Shown one piece after another: positions 51,513 to 60,781 of a stretch of DNA of 64,000 nucleotides. The stretch is from the NCBI RefSeq assembly GCF_002272865.1, contig NZ_MLAP01000008.1, positions 38,853 through 102,852 of the forward strand, given 5' to 3'. Within the stretch, counting starts at the first letter, position 1. The number at the start of each line of letters is the position of its first letter. Source of the DNA: Helicobacter sp. 12S02634-8 (GTDB lineage Bacteria > Campylobacterota > Campylobacteria > Campylobacterales > Helicobacteraceae). The position numbers were made by a program, and so were the translations under genes. Under the pieces are notes generated by a model. That model made no database searches. It saw nothing but the letters and a program-made list of their open reading frames with translations, and was not told the DNA's origin.

Positions 51513-51914
51513 ATGCAGATTATCCGTGAAAGTTTTTTTGATGTGATCCAAAAAATGATTGGCAAAACCCCCAAAGATTCGATTATGCCCCTCAAAAGGG
51601 GTTATCTGTCCTCGATAGAAATGCTTGAGAGTGGTATCATCACTTATTTGTGCTGCAATAAACCCTTTTTGCAGATATTATGCAAACATTTTCTCTTGGA
51701 TGAAAACCCCACGCAAGACACACTGATGGATATGTCCCAAGAGCTTGCTAATCTCATCATCGGACGCGCTAAAGTCATCACAAAACAAAAAGGGGGCAAT
51801 TTTAACATTTCTACCCCAAAATTTTTAGGAATCAAGCTAGTGAAAGATTACAACAAAGGTCTGCATTTTAGATTAGAAAATGGACGATGCAGTATTTTTA
51901 TGAGAGGTCATTGA
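51513..51914 (+). CDS. CheX/CheC-like (CXY phosphatase-fold) protein
   Basis: The 133-residue protein carries DMSQELANLIIGRAKVITKQ, matching the D/S-xxx-E-xx-N active-site helix of CheC/CheX/FliY phosphatases that remove phosphate from CheY. The rest (GYLSSIEMLESGIITYLCCN, KFLGIKLVKDYNKGLHFRLE) fits one copy of the fold. It overlaps fliN by one base (TGATG). In FliY the same domain is fused to a FliN domain, so here the two are separate adjacent genes. Catalytic activity is inference. Confidence 0.7.
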   Translation: MQIIRESFFDVIQKMIGKTPKDSIMPLKRGYLSSIEMLESGIITYLCCNKPFLQILCKHFLLDENPTQDTLMDMSQELANLIIGRAKVITKQKGGNFNISTPKFLGIKLVKDYNKGLHFRLENGRCSIFMRGH

Positions 51915-52267
51915 TGGCAGCAGAAAACCCTATTTTAGACGCACACAAGATCCATACCCCCAAAGACATTGAGCTAGCAACTTATTTAGAAGACTTAATG
52001 CATAATTATGAGGGGCTTTTGGATATGGAAGTTACTTTTACAGCAGAGCTTGGCAGCACAAAAATCCCCTTGATGGATATTTTGAAATTTGAAAAAGGCT
52101 CAATTATCGACTTAGAAAAACCTGCTGGTGAGAGCGTGGATACATTTGTCAATGGCAGAGTCATCGGCAAAGGCGAAGTGATGGTCTATGAAAAAAACCT
52201 TGCTGTGCGGCTCAATGAAATCTTAGATTCTGATGCGATTGTTTATTATTTAACCAAGGATTTTTGA
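51914..52267 (+). CDS. fliN: Flagellar motor switch protein FliN
   Basis: FliN forms the lower C-ring of the flagellar motor and binds FliH and CheY-P. The 117-residue protein has the SpoA-type domain: LLDMEVTFTAELGSTKIPLM, then DILKFEKGSIIDLEKPAGES and VDTFVNGRVIGKGEVMVYEK. The ATG at 51914 shares a base with the previous stop. The H. pylori counterpart HP0584 sits between nth and fliO in the same order. Confidence 0.94.
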   Translation: MAAENPILDAHKIHTPKDIELATYLEDLMHNYEGLLDMEVTFTAELGSTKIPLMDILKFEKGSIIDLEKPAGESVDTFVNGRVIGKGEVMVYEKNLAVRLNEILDSDAIVYYLTKDF

Positions 52268-52275
52268 GTTTTTGT

Positions 52276-53130
52276 ATGAAAAAATTATTGCTGCTCCTTA
52301 CCCTTACATTTTCGATCGCCCTATCTGATACCATCACATCTATCCAAGTTTTCAAACAACCAAAGAGCCTAGACATCTTGCTTTTTAGCGACACTCCCAT
52401 CACTTCTGTGCCCCAGAGTCTAGTGCTTGAGGGTCAAAAAATCCTTTTACTCCAAAACACCACCTTCAAAGCACCCAAGCAAAAATGGCAGCAAAACTTT
52501 GCCAATGCGCCCATAGAATCTCTTGAAATTTTTTCACAAAATGGCAATCTTTATATAATCCCAAAAAGCAAAATAGCCCCAAATATCCAAGCAGCCCAAT
52601 CCAAAGATGGCGCTACTTTAAGGCTGCATTTTGCATTTGCCCCCCCTAGCAGACTCACCACGCTCCTACACAAAACCCCAAGCCTCCAAAAAGCCCCTAT
52701 AGACCCAGCCCTCACAACGCCCACGCCCACAATCAGCGACACAACGCCTAAACTCAGCGATACAACGCCCACAAACACAGCCCCTAGTCCCATCAGTGAT
52801 TATCGCTATGGACTGATCTTAGGGATCATGGTGCTTTTGATTGGCGTATTGCTTTTTGTGAGAAAAAAGCTTCGTATGCCCCTAGGCAGCACACAAAGCG
52901 CGCATTACCCCCGTATTCTTTTTTCAAAACCACTCGATACACACAATAAAATCATCTTATTGCAATACCAAAACAATGGCTATATCATACTTTTGGGTCA
53001 AAAACAAAATCTTTTGCTCGATAAATTCACACTCCCAGAAAACGCCACCAACGCCACCTCTGTGAGTGATGACTTTTGGGCATCGCTCAAACCCCTCTAT
53101 AAAGCCCCCCATAAACCACAAAAATGCTAG
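52276..53130 (+). CDS. fliO: Flagellar export component FliO
   Basis: The 284-residue protein has a signal peptide (MKKLLLLLTLTFSIALS) and a periplasmic beta domain. A Thr/Pro-rich linker with TTPT/SDTTP repeats (~145-175) follows, then one membrane helix (GLILGIMVLLIGVLLFVRKK). The cytoplasmic FliO domain is RILFSKPLDTHNKIILLQYQ with YIILLGQKQNLLLDKF. This long N-terminal extension is the Helicobacter form; HP0583 was identified as FliO. FliO stabilises FliP in the export gate. It overlaps tonB by 7 bp. Confidence 0.8.
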   Translation: MKKLLLLLTLTFSIALSDTITSIQVFKQPKSLDILLFSDTPITSVPQSLVLEGQKILLLQNTTFKAPKQKWQQNFANAPIESLEIFSQNGNLYIIPKSKIAPNIQAAQSKDGATLRLHFAFAPPSRLTTLLHKTPSLQKAPIDPALTTPTPTISDTTPKLSDTTPTNTAPSPISDYRYGLILGIMVLLIGVLLFVRKKLRMPLGSTQSAHYPRILFSKPLDTHNKIILLQYQNNGYIILLGQKQNLLLDKFTLPENATNATSVSDDFWASLKPLYKAPHKPQKC

Positions 53131-54017
53131 ATAAAAACTCCGATAAACGTTTTGTGATTTCTTTGCTTGTTTCTATTCTGATCCATCTATTCATTTGGCT
53201 GATTTTTGAAGGCGTCCAAAAGCTCACCTACACGCCCAAAACCCATCTGACTAAAATCGATGCGAGCAATCTTTTGATCCTAAAAAGAGGGCAATCCCAA
53301 GACCCAAGCAAGCACAATCAAGGCGCGCCCAAACCAAGCCTAGCAAGTGCGCAAAGACCCCAATACACCCCCCCACGCCCACAAACACCTCCCACGCCCC
53401 CTACCCCCCCAGAGCAAAAACCCACGCCAGAGCAAAAGCCCAAAACAAACAACACCCCACAAAAAGAAACCAAAAAACCTGATACAAACAAACTCCAAGA
53501 GCAAAAAAAGCAGACAGACTCCCCCCACAAAGCCCTTGAAAAATACCAAAAAGACTACATCGACCCCAAAAATCTCTCCCTACTCTCCCCTGCCCAATCC
53601 CTAGCTTTCCAATCCCCCTCTAATACGCAAAATACCCAAGCCTCCAAAGACCAAGACAAAGGCGTCGATCCCCAGACCCAAAGAGATATTGATGAGCTTT
53701 ATGGCGATGAATTTGGCGATTTAGGCAGTGCAGAAAAAGATTTCATCAAAAACAATCTGCGCGATATCGGCCGTATCACTCAAAAATACCTCCAATACCC
53801 CCGAACAGCTGCTTATTTAGGACAAGATGGGCAAAATGCTGTTGAATTCTATCTCCACCCCAATGGCGATATCACGGATTTAAAAATCCTCAAAAAATCA
53901 GGCTATGTCATCTTAGACCGCAACACACTCAAAACCATAGAAATCGCCTACAAAGACTATCCACGCCCGAGTGTAACGACGCTGATTCGTATCCATGTGC
54001 GCTATTTTATGTATTGA
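53124..54017 (+). CDS. tonB: TonB-like energy transducer
   Basis: The 297-residue protein has one N-terminal membrane helix (SLLVSILIHLFIWLIFEGVQ) with the S-H residues typical of TonB. A periplasmic Pro/Lys/Gln-rich spacer (TPPTPPTPPEQKPTPEQKPK, residues ~85-110) follows. The C-terminal TonB fold is RTAAYLGQDGQNAVEFYLHP, then NGDITDLKILKKSGYVILDR and YPRPSVTTLIRIHVRY. No exbBD gene is adjacent. The H. pylori tonB-like HP0582 occupies the same place. Confidence 0.88.
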   Translation: MLDKNSDKRFVISLLVSILIHLFIWLIFEGVQKLTYTPKTHLTKIDASNLLILKRGQSQDPSKHNQGAPKPSLASAQRPQYTPPRPQTPPTPPTPPEQKPTPEQKPKTNNTPQKETKKPDTNKLQEQKKQTDSPHKALEKYQKDYIDPKNLSLLSPAQSLAFQSPSNTQNTQASKDQDKGVDPQTQRDIDELYGDEFGDLGSAEKDFIKNNLRDIGRITQKYLQYPRTAAYLGQDGQNAVEFYLHPNGDITDLKILKKSGYVILDRNTLKTIEIAYKDYPRPSVTTLIRIHVRYFMY

Positions 54018-54127
54018 TTGTCTTGCTAGAATTGACTAGAATCGATGGGATTTTGACAAAATATTCTAAAACCTTGATTGTATAAAAATTCATAGTAAAA
54101 TTAAAAGACAAAAACAAAGGAAGTTTT

Positions 54128-55147
54128 ATGGAATCCATCACTCTGCACAACCCCCTAGATATGCACCTACACCTCAGAGAGGGCGAGATGCTCAAAAACA
54201 CAATCGATTTCACCACCTCATTTTTTAGTGGCGCTGTGATCATGCCCAATCTCTCCACGCCCATCATAACAACCTATCTGGCACTACAATACAGAGATGA
54301 AATCCTCCAAAGCTCCAAAGACAAGTCTTTCTTACCCCTCATCACGCTCTATCTCACTGATAGCCTTGAAGAAGAAGAGCTAAAAAACGCCAAAAGCAAT
54401 GGTATCAGAATCCTCAAGCTCTACCCCAAAGGTGCTACGACCAACTCCCAAAATGGCTTGGATACAATCTTAACCCCCCATACCCTTAAAATCTTTGAAA
54501 TAGCCCAAGAACTAGGCTTTATCCTCTCTATCCACGGAGAGAGCAATGGCTTTTGTATGGAGCGAGAGTATGAATTCAAAACAATTTTTGCCCAAATCGC
54601 CCAAAGCTTCCCCAAACTCAAAATCATCATCGAACACATGAGCGACCATCGCAGTATCGAGCTTTTAGAACGTTATGAAAATATCTATGCGACCTTGACA
54701 CTCCATCACATCACAATGACCTTAGATGATGTGATCGGCGGGGGATTGCGCCCGCACCATTTCTGCAAACCCATACTCAAGACCCCCAAAGACAGAGATA
54801 TGCTCTTAAAACTCGCACTCAATGCCCACCCAAAAGTCTGCTTTGGCTCTGATAGCGCGCCACATTTAGAAAAAAACAAACTCAAAGACAATGGCGCTGC
54901 AGGCGTGTTTTCTGCTCCGATGGTCTTGCCTGCTTTATGTGAGCTTTTTGAAAAATACGACAAACTCCACAATCTCCAAGCCTTCATCAGCAACAACGCC
55001 CAAACAAACTACAACATCACCCATTTAGGCAAAAAGTCCATCACACTCTATAAAAAACACTCCAGTATCCCCAGCCAAATCAAACTGATCCAAAACAATA
55101 TCATTCCCCTCAATGGAGGTCAAATGCTAGGCTGGGCTTTGGGCTGA
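54128..55147 (+). CDS. pyrC: Dihydroorotase
   Basis: PyrC cyclises carbamoyl-aspartate in pyrimidine synthesis. The 339-residue protein has metal ligands DMHLHLREGEM, the carboxylated-lysine region RILKLYPKGATTNS, His in LSIHGES and IIEHMSDHRS, and the Asp of FGSDSAPH. This fits the E. coli-type (class II) enzyme. Its stop overlaps the next start by one base (TGATG), beginning a tightly coupled four-gene run to mnmH. Confidence 0.95.
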   Translation: MESITLHNPLDMHLHLREGEMLKNTIDFTTSFFSGAVIMPNLSTPIITTYLALQYRDEILQSSKDKSFLPLITLYLTDSLEEEELKNAKSNGIRILKLYPKGATTNSQNGLDTILTPHTLKIFEIAQELGFILSIHGESNGFCMEREYEFKTIFAQIAQSFPKLKIIIEHMSDHRSIELLERYENIYATLTLHHITMTLDDVIGGGLRPHHFCKPILKTPKDRDMLLKLALNAHPKVCFGSDSAPHLEKNKLKDNGAAGVFSAPMVLPALCELFEKYDKLHNLQAFISNNAQTNYNITHLGKKSITLYKKHSSIPSQIKLIQNNIIPLNGGQMLGWALG

Positions 55148-56280
55148 TGGCAAAACTTTATTTTATCTGTGCTGCTGTGATTTTAGGGGGGATACTCATA
55201 TACCTTTCCCCCAAGCCCCAAAATCCACCCAATTTTCAGATCACCCTCACTCCTGCACCCTACACCAAGCCCTTATTTCTCAAGCAAGATATTCCAATGC
55301 CCGATGGTATCCCCCAAGCACACGCTGCCACGCTCACTTATCTCAAAAATGGCGACTTGCTTACGGCCTTTTTTGCAGGGAGCAGAGAGGGAGCAGGCGA
55401 TGTGAAAATTTATGGAAGCGTCTATGACCATCAAAAGCACATTTGGAGCAAACCCTTTGTATTACTCACAAAAGAAGAGCTTGGCGCAAAAGCCCATCAA
55501 TACATCAAAAAGCTTGGCAATCCCGTGCTTTATCGGGATAACAACAGGCTCTATCTCTTTGTTGTTGGCGTGAGCTTAGGGGGCTGGGCGACAAGTAGAA
55601 TTTATGAGCTTTCTATGGAAAACTTTGCTCCCAACAAACATTTCACCTATCACCAAACCCTCCAACTCAGCCCCTTTCTCAATATCAGCAACCTTGTGAG
55701 AACCTTGCCCATCAAGACCAGCGATGGGGGCTTCTACCTCCCTATTTATCACGAGCTTGCCGATAAATATGCCTTGATATTAAAGTTTGATAGCCTTGGC
55801 AAACCCACCCATATCACCAAACCAAACCACCTCCACGCCCAGCTCCAGCCAAGCCTTACCCCTCTTTCAAACAGCCGTTGTATGCTTGTTTTTAGAAATG
55901 CTGGGCGCTATGATAATGTGATGTTTTCCCAGCTCTGCGAGCAAGCAGGGAGGCAATGGCTCCCCCCGATTCCAACCAATATCAAAAACTATGACAATTC
56001 GCTCAATCTGATTTTTTTCAATAAAAAAACTTACTTAATCCACAATACCCTAGACCTCAGACCCAACCTGCAGCGAGGAACACTGACATTTTCGCTCATG
56101 CAAAGCCCTAGTGTATTTAAAAAAATCTTTGACCTCGATAGCACCTCCCTCCCTCAGGGCGAAGTGAGCTACCCTACAACCATCACAGATGGCGATAATA
56201 TCGATATTGTCTATACACACGATAGAAAAAATATCCGCCATATCCGTTTCAACCGATCCTATCTCAAAGGCCTGCAATGA
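55147..56280 (+). CDS. Kdo hydrolase catalytic-type subunit (sialidase fold)
   Basis: The 377-residue protein has an N-terminal membrane helix (LYFICAAVILGGILIYL) and a sialidase/BNR-like propeller: IPQAHAATLTYLKNGDLLTA, FFAGSREGAGDVKIYGSVYD, TSDGGFYLPIYHE and LSNSRCMLVFRNAGR. In H. pylori HP0580 with HP0579 forms the two-component Kdo hydrolase that removes the outer Kdo from lipid A-Kdo2. This gene and the next have the same order after pyrC. It overlaps the next gene by ATGA. Assignment rests on synteny and fold recognition. Confidence 0.82.
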   Translation: MAKLYFICAAVILGGILIYLSPKPQNPPNFQITLTPAPYTKPLFLKQDIPMPDGIPQAHAATLTYLKNGDLLTAFFAGSREGAGDVKIYGSVYDHQKHIWSKPFVLLTKEELGAKAHQYIKKLGNPVLYRDNNRLYLFVVGVSLGGWATSRIYELSMENFAPNKHFTYHQTLQLSPFLNISNLVRTLPIKTSDGGFYLPIYHELADKYALILKFDSLGKPTHITKPNHLHAQLQPSLTPLSNSRCMLVFRNAGRYDNVMFSQLCEQAGRQWLPPIPTNIKNYDNSLNLIFFNKKTYLIHNTLDLRPNLQRGTLTFSLMQSPSVFKKIFDLDSTSLPQGEVSYPTTITDGDNIDIVYTHDRKNIRHIRFNRSYLKGLQ

Positions 56281-56849
56281 ATCATTATGTATTTTCTGTT
56301 GTTTATATGGCTATTTTTGGGTATTTTGGGCATTTAGCAAAGCTAGGGCGCAAGCTGCAAGCCACTCTAATTATCCTCTCTGGTATCGTAGTCAATATCC
56401 CCTTTCAAGGTATCTCTTTGAATATGCTGACTTATAGTTTTTTGGGCGCGATGAGTATATTTTTGTTTGCACTATGCTTGATTGGGATTTTTGAAAGCCT
56501 GAAAACAAACCCCCATAATCCCTTAGGGCTCAAAGCAAGTATTTTTATTTTTGTGTTTGGATTGATTTTATTTTTGAACGTTTTTAATCTCATTCCCATC
56601 AACATATACTACCAACCCCCCACAACCCTCATTATTATCTGCACTTGCCTCACTATCATTGCTTATTTTATCCATAAGCCCTTGGGGATTTTGTATCTGA
56701 TTGCTTTGCTAGGCTTTGGGCTAGGTGTGATGGATTCTTCTAATCCTTTTGATTATTTCATCGACGCACCCACTTGGGTTTTTGCACTCATTTATTTGTT
56801 GTTTATGGGCTCAAAGCAGCTTTATAAACTCGCTTGGGTCAAGCGATGA
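56277..56849 (+). CDS. Kdo hydrolase membrane subunit
   Basis: The 190-residue integral membrane protein has about six hydrophobic helices: VVYMAIFGYFGHLAKLG, LTYSFLGAMSIFLFALCLIG, FIFVFGLILFLNVFN, LIIICTCLTIIAYFI, ILYLIALLGFGLGVM and WVFALIYLLFMG. By position it corresponds to H. pylori HP0579, required with HP0580 for Kdo hydrolase activity. No catalytic motif is seen. Its start and stop each overlap a neighbour by four bases. Confidence 0.78.
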   Translation: MNHYVFSVVYMAIFGYFGHLAKLGRKLQATLIILSGIVVNIPFQGISLNMLTYSFLGAMSIFLFALCLIGIFESLKTNPHNPLGLKASIFIFVFGLILFLNVFNLIPINIYYQPPTTLIIICTCLTIIAYFIHKPLGILYLIALLGFGLGVMDSSNPFDYFIDAPTWVFALIYLLFMGSKQLYKLAWVKR

Positions 56850-57880
56850 TAAATCCTAGTTTGATGGGGGAATTTTTAGCAGAGTTTGATGGGATTATCG
56901 ATGTGCGCACGCCCCTAGAATACGCCCACTCACATATCCCAAACGCCATCAACCTCCCTGTATTAAACAATCAAGAACGCACCCAAATCGGCACAATCTA
57001 CAAACAAGAATCCCCCCTAAAAGCTAAAATACTTGGCGCGAGTATGGCTTGTAAAAATATCGCCCATATCCTAGCTTCTCTCCCTGATGACAAACCCCTC
57101 CAAGCCCTACTCCATCACAAAAACAAGCTTTTAGTCTATTGCGCTCGAGGAGGGAAGCGCAGCGAGGCTTTGCAAAATGTCTTGTGTCAGATTGGCCTGC
57201 GTATCCAAAAGCTCCCCAATGGCTACAAAGGCTATCGCAACGAAGTTTTAAAGTATTTGAATACGCCCTTAAAGCAGCATTTCATCACGCTTTGTGGCCC
57301 TACAGGCTGTGGGAAAAGCGAAATTATCCAAGACCAGTCAAGCTGGAGTATCGACCTAGAGGGACTTGCAAGGCATTATGGCTCTAGCTTTGGCAATGTC
57401 GCTTCTTACAAGCAAGGCCAGCCCACGCAAAAAATGTTTGAAAACACTCTTTTTGCTGATTTGAGTCAAAAAGCCCATCTCCCTATCCTACTCATCGAAG
57501 CAGAATCGCGCAAAATCGGGGCACTCACAATCCCCCGCAACCTCTTTAACGCCTATCAAAGCCATACAATCATCTTGATACAAGCGCCCTTAGAATCCCG
57601 TATTCAAAGGATTGTCAAGATGTATCAAAACATCACTGAAACAAGCTTTGCCCTCGGTATGCAAACAATCAAACCCTATATTTCCCATCATATTTTTTAT
57701 GAAATCCAAAGCCTATGGAAACAAAAAGCTTTGGATAAAATCGCTATGATTTTGATAGAAAAATACTACGACAAAGTCTATCGTATCCCCAACTACACCC
57801 ACACACTCACGCATACCAACCTCCCTACGACTATCCCTACACTCCTAGCTATCAAAAACCACTTATCCCAAACACTCTAA
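56846..57880 (+). CDS. mnmH: tRNA 2-selenouridine/geranyl-2-thiouridine synthase
   Basis: MnmH (SelU/YbbB) exchanges sulfur for selenium at the wobble uridine of tRNA. The 344-residue protein has a rhodanese domain (IIDVRTPLEYAHSHIPNAIN, catalytic Cys in LLVYCARGGKRSEA near residue 97). A P-loop domain follows (LCGPTGCGKSEI near residue 150) with LLIEAESRKIGALTIPRNLF. The ATG at 56846 overlaps the preceding stop. selD, needed for selenophosphate, is not in this window. Confidence 0.94.
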   Translation: MINPSLMGEFLAEFDGIIDVRTPLEYAHSHIPNAINLPVLNNQERTQIGTIYKQESPLKAKILGASMACKNIAHILASLPDDKPLQALLHHKNKLLVYCARGGKRSEALQNVLCQIGLRIQKLPNGYKGYRNEVLKYLNTPLKQHFITLCGPTGCGKSEIIQDQSSWSIDLEGLARHYGSSFGNVASYKQGQPTQKMFENTLFADLSQKAHLPILLIEAESRKIGALTIPRNLFNAYQSHTIILIQAPLESRIQRIVKMYQNITETSFALGMQTIKPYISHHIFYEIQSLWKQKALDKIAMILIEKYYDKVYRIPNYTHTLTHTNLPTTIPTLLAIKNHLSQTL

Positions 57881-58303
57881 ATCCCACCACCACAGCCCAC
57901 CAAAAATAAATCACGCAAAAAAACAAGCCAACAGATACCCCCCTAAAATTGCCATCAGATAAAATTTTGATTTTAAAAAGTTTTTAATTTGATGGGGATT
58001 TGATTATATTTAATTGCATTGGCTTGCATTTAATCACTAGCCCCCTCTTTTAAAGAGGGCTTCAAAAGAACAGAAAGAAAGTAGAAAAAATAGAGAAAAA
58101 AACAAAAGAAAACAGAGAAAACAAGAGCGAGACCCTCAAGTCTTTACCCCCCCCCCCTCAAGCCCCCCCCTTTTTTTGAGCTGCTTGAGCCCCTCTCAAG
58201 TTGTTGGAACTCCTTGAATTATTTGAGCCCCCTCAAGTTTCTCAAGTTACACAAAATGGAGAGCTCGCGCTAGGCAAGCCAACGCGAGGGCAAACAATAA
58301 GGC
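57881..58303. repeat. Intergenic stretch with homopolymers and CTCAAG/CTTGAG words downstream of dnaK
   Basis: No gene is supported between mnmH and the converging dnaK. From 58133 to 58248 at least nine words of the CTCAAG/CTTGAG/TTTGAG type occur, together with runs of C11 (58147-58157), C8 (58163-58170) and T7 (58171-58177). Before it lies a purine-rich stretch (58060-58130). A hairpin CTCGCG (58264-58269)/CGCGAG (58283-58288) just after the dnaK stop may help end dnaK transcription, though no T-run follows it. Confidence 0.6.
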
Positions 58304-60187
58304 TTATTCGACTTCAGCATCGATCACATCATCATCTTTTTTATTTGCCTGTGTGCCTGCGTTGGCATTTTGTGCGCCCCCCTCTTTGGCATACATCGCT
58401 TCAGCAAGTTTATGGCTTGCTTCTGTGAGTGCCTTGGATTTGGACTCAATCTCTTCTTTAGAAGCATTTTCATTTTTGAGCGTGGCCTTGAGGTCATCGA
58501 GCGCACTTTGGATTTTCTGTGCTTCAGAGGCCTCTAGCTTGTCTTTGAGCTCAGTGAGGCTCTTTTCTGTTTGATAGACCAGCGCATCGGCTTGATTTCT
58601 AGCTTCAATGGCCTCTTTGCGCTTGGCGTCTTCTTCTTTGTGTAATTCTGCGTCTTTAACCATTTTATCAATCTCAGAATCACTCAAGCCACTTGAGCCA
58701 GAGATTTTGATCTCTTGAGATTTGCCGCTGGCCTTATCCTTAGCCGATACGGTCAAAATCCCATTTGCGTCAATATCAAAGGTCACTTCAATTTGTGGGA
58801 CACCTCTAGGGGCTGCAGGGATACCTGTGAGGTCAAATCGCCCCAAAGATTTATTATCCCTAGCTAGCTCGCGCTCCCCTTGCAATACATGGATAGACAC
58901 AGCAGGCTGATTGTCTTCAGCTGTAGAGAAAACCTGTGCTTTTTTCGCAGGGATTGTTGTGCCTCTATCGATAACTTTTGTCATCACACCACCTAAAGTT
59001 TCAATCCCCAAACTCAAAGGTGTCACATCAAGGAGCAAGACATCTTTAACATCACCTTTAAGCACGCCCCCTTGGATCGCTGCGCCAATGGCTACAACTT
59101 CATCGGGATTCACAGATTTATTGAGGTCTTTGCCGATAAATTCCTTCACTCTCTCTTGTGCCTTGGGGATACGAGTCGAACCACCAACCATCACAACCTC
59201 AGAAATATCGCCCTTGCCTAACCCTGCGTCTTTGATGACAAAATCAATCTTTTTGATTGTTTCACTGATGAGATCATCGATCAAGCTTTCAAACTTAGCA
59301 CGAGTGAGCTTTTTGACTAAGTGCTTAGGGCCACTCGCATCAGCTGTGATAAAAGGCAAGTTGATTTCGCTTTCTTGCGCAGAGCTGAGCTCTTTTTTGG
59401 CATTTTCTGCAGCATCTTTGAGCCTTTGGAGCGCCATCACATCAGATTTGATATCAATCCCTGTTTCATCTTTAAATTCCTTTGCTGCCCAGTCGATAAT
59501 GCGATTATCAAAGTCATCACCACCCAAAAACGCATCCCCACCAGTGGCCAAAACTTCCACGACATTATCCCCAGTTTCTAGCACCGTGACATCAAAAGTC
59601 CCTCCACCCAAGTCATAGACCATAATCTTTTCAGATTCTTTTTTATCTAATCCATACGCAAGGGCTGCTGAAGTGGGCTCATTGATAATTCTTAAGACAT
59701 TGAGTCCTGCGATTGTCCCTGCTTCTTTTGTGGCTTTCCTTTGGCTGTCGTTAAAATAAGCAGGAACGGTGATGACAGCTTCGCTCACCTCTTCGCCCAA
59801 ATAAGCTTCAGCATCTTCTTTGAGTTTCATCAAGATTTTAGCCGAGATTTCTTGCGGTGTATAGACCTTATCAGCGATCTCTATCGCACAAGCCCCATTT
59901 CTATCAACGATTTTATAAGGCAGGCGTTTTTGCGCTTCTTTTGCCTTGTCTTCATTAAACATCAAGCCCATGATTCTCTTGATAGAATAAATTGTCTTTT
60001 GAGGGTTCGTGATCGCTTGTCGCTTCGCACTCTCCCCGACTAAAACCTCGCCCTTATCAGTGAAAGCCACGATAGAAGGTGTGGTATTCTTACCCTCTTT
60101 ATTGGCGATGATTTTTGCTTCATTGCCCTCATAAACTGCCATTGCAGAGTTGGTTGTTCCTAAGTCAATTCCGATTACTTTTGCCAT
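58304..60187 (-). CDS. dnaK: Chaperone DnaK (Hsp70)
   Basis: DnaK is the ATP-dependent Hsp70 chaperone. The 627-residue protein has [54 protein letters not shown] and [17 protein letters not shown]. The substrate domain has [20 protein letters not shown], the lid is helical, and the C-terminus [10 protein letters not shown] gives the EEVD-like acidic tail. It is third in hrcA-grpE-dnaK, 21 nt after grpE, and is expected to be under HrcA and HspR control as in H. pylori. Confidence 0.99.
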   Translation of the reverse strand: MAKVIGIDLGTTNSAMAVYEGNEAKIIANKEGKNTTPSIVAFTDKGEVLVGESAKRQAITNPQKTIYSIKRIMGLMFNEDKAKEAQKRLPYKIVDRNGACAIEIADKVYTPQEISAKILMKLKEDAEAYLGEEVSEAVITVPAYFNDSQRKATKEAGTIAGLNVLRIINEPTSAALAYGLDKKESEKIMVYDLGGGTFDVTVLETGDNVVEVLATGGDAFLGGDDFDNRIIDWAAKEFKDETGIDIKSDVMALQRLKDAAENAKKELSSAQESEINLPFITADASGPKHLVKKLTRAKFESLIDDLISETIKKIDFVIKDAGLGKGDISEVVMVGGSTRIPKAQERVKEFIGKDLNKSVNPDEVVAIGAAIQGGVLKGDVKDVLLLDVTPLSLGIETLGGVMTKVIDRGTTIPAKKAQVFSTAEDNQPAVSIHVLQGERELARDNKSLGRFDLTGIPAAPRGVPQIEVTFDIDANGILTVSAKDKASGKSQEIKISGSSGLSDSEIDKMVKDAELHKEEDAKRKEAIEARNQADALVYQTEKSLTELKDKLEASEAQKIQSALDDLKATLKNENASKEEIESKSKALTEASHKLAEAMYAKEGGAQNANAGTQANKKDDDVIDAEVE

Positions 60188-60208
60188 TGTATATCCTTTG
60201 TATTGAGT

Positions 60209-60748
60209 TTAATTATTTTTTGCGATACTCACCATTGCTGGCCTAAGCATACGCTCTTTATATTTATAGCCCTTTTGCAAAACCTGCACAATCTCTCCGT
60301 CTGATTTCTCCTCAGAGGGGACTTGCATGATTGCATCGTGGAAATTAGGGTCAAAGTCTTGGTCGCAATCAATGCATTCAATGCCGTGCTTACTCAGCAC
60401 TTTGAGCAAATTATCTATCGTGAGCTTAAGCCCCTCTAAAATCGCTTCTATCGAATGCGTGCTCTGCGAGCTTTCCAATGCCTTTTCTAATGTATCCACC
60501 ACAGGCAGCAAATCCTTGGCTATCTTTTCATAAGCATATTCAAGCGCTTGAAATTTCTCTCTTTCCAAACGCTTTTTAGTGTTTTCAAAATCCGCATACA
60601 CACGGATATAATTCTCGTGCAGTTCTTGGTATTTTTTTTCATAATCCTCCTGTGCTAGTTGTTTTTCTTCTTCTTGAGTCGCACAAGGCTCTTGTTGTGC
60701 CTCCTCTAAAGTGTTTGGGTCATTGATTGGGTTATGGGTTTCTTTCAT
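60209..60748 (-). CDS. grpE: Nucleotide exchange factor GrpE
   Basis: GrpE releases ADP from DnaK and acts as a thermosensor. The 179-residue protein has a long N-terminal coiled coil ([20 protein letters not shown]). The GrpE signature is [20 protein letters not shown], then [18 protein letters not shown]; the beta domain has [20 protein letters not shown] and [20 protein letters not shown]. It lies between hrcA and dnaK. Confidence 0.97.
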   Translation of the reverse strand: MKETHNPINDPNTLEEAQQEPCATQEEEKQLAQEDYEKKYQELHENYIRVYADFENTKKRLEREKFQALEYAYEKIAKDLLPVVDTLEKALESSQSTHSIEAILEGLKLTIDNLLKVLSKHGIECIDCDQDFDPNFHDAIMQVPSEEKSDGEIVQVLQKGYKYKERMLRPAMVSIAKNN

Positions 60749-60781
60749 GAATCACTCCTTGTGTTGAATTGTATTGAATTA

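Noticed and set aside
58147..58177. Phase-variable coding gene around the C11/C8 tracts
   Set aside because: No frame on either strand becomes a plausible protein when the tract length is shifted by one or two; the tracts are treated as intergenic.
58911..59618. A 235-codon plus-strand open frame opposite dnaK
   Set aside because: Ser/Pro/Leu-rich antisense shadow of dnaK, with no start context and no domain.
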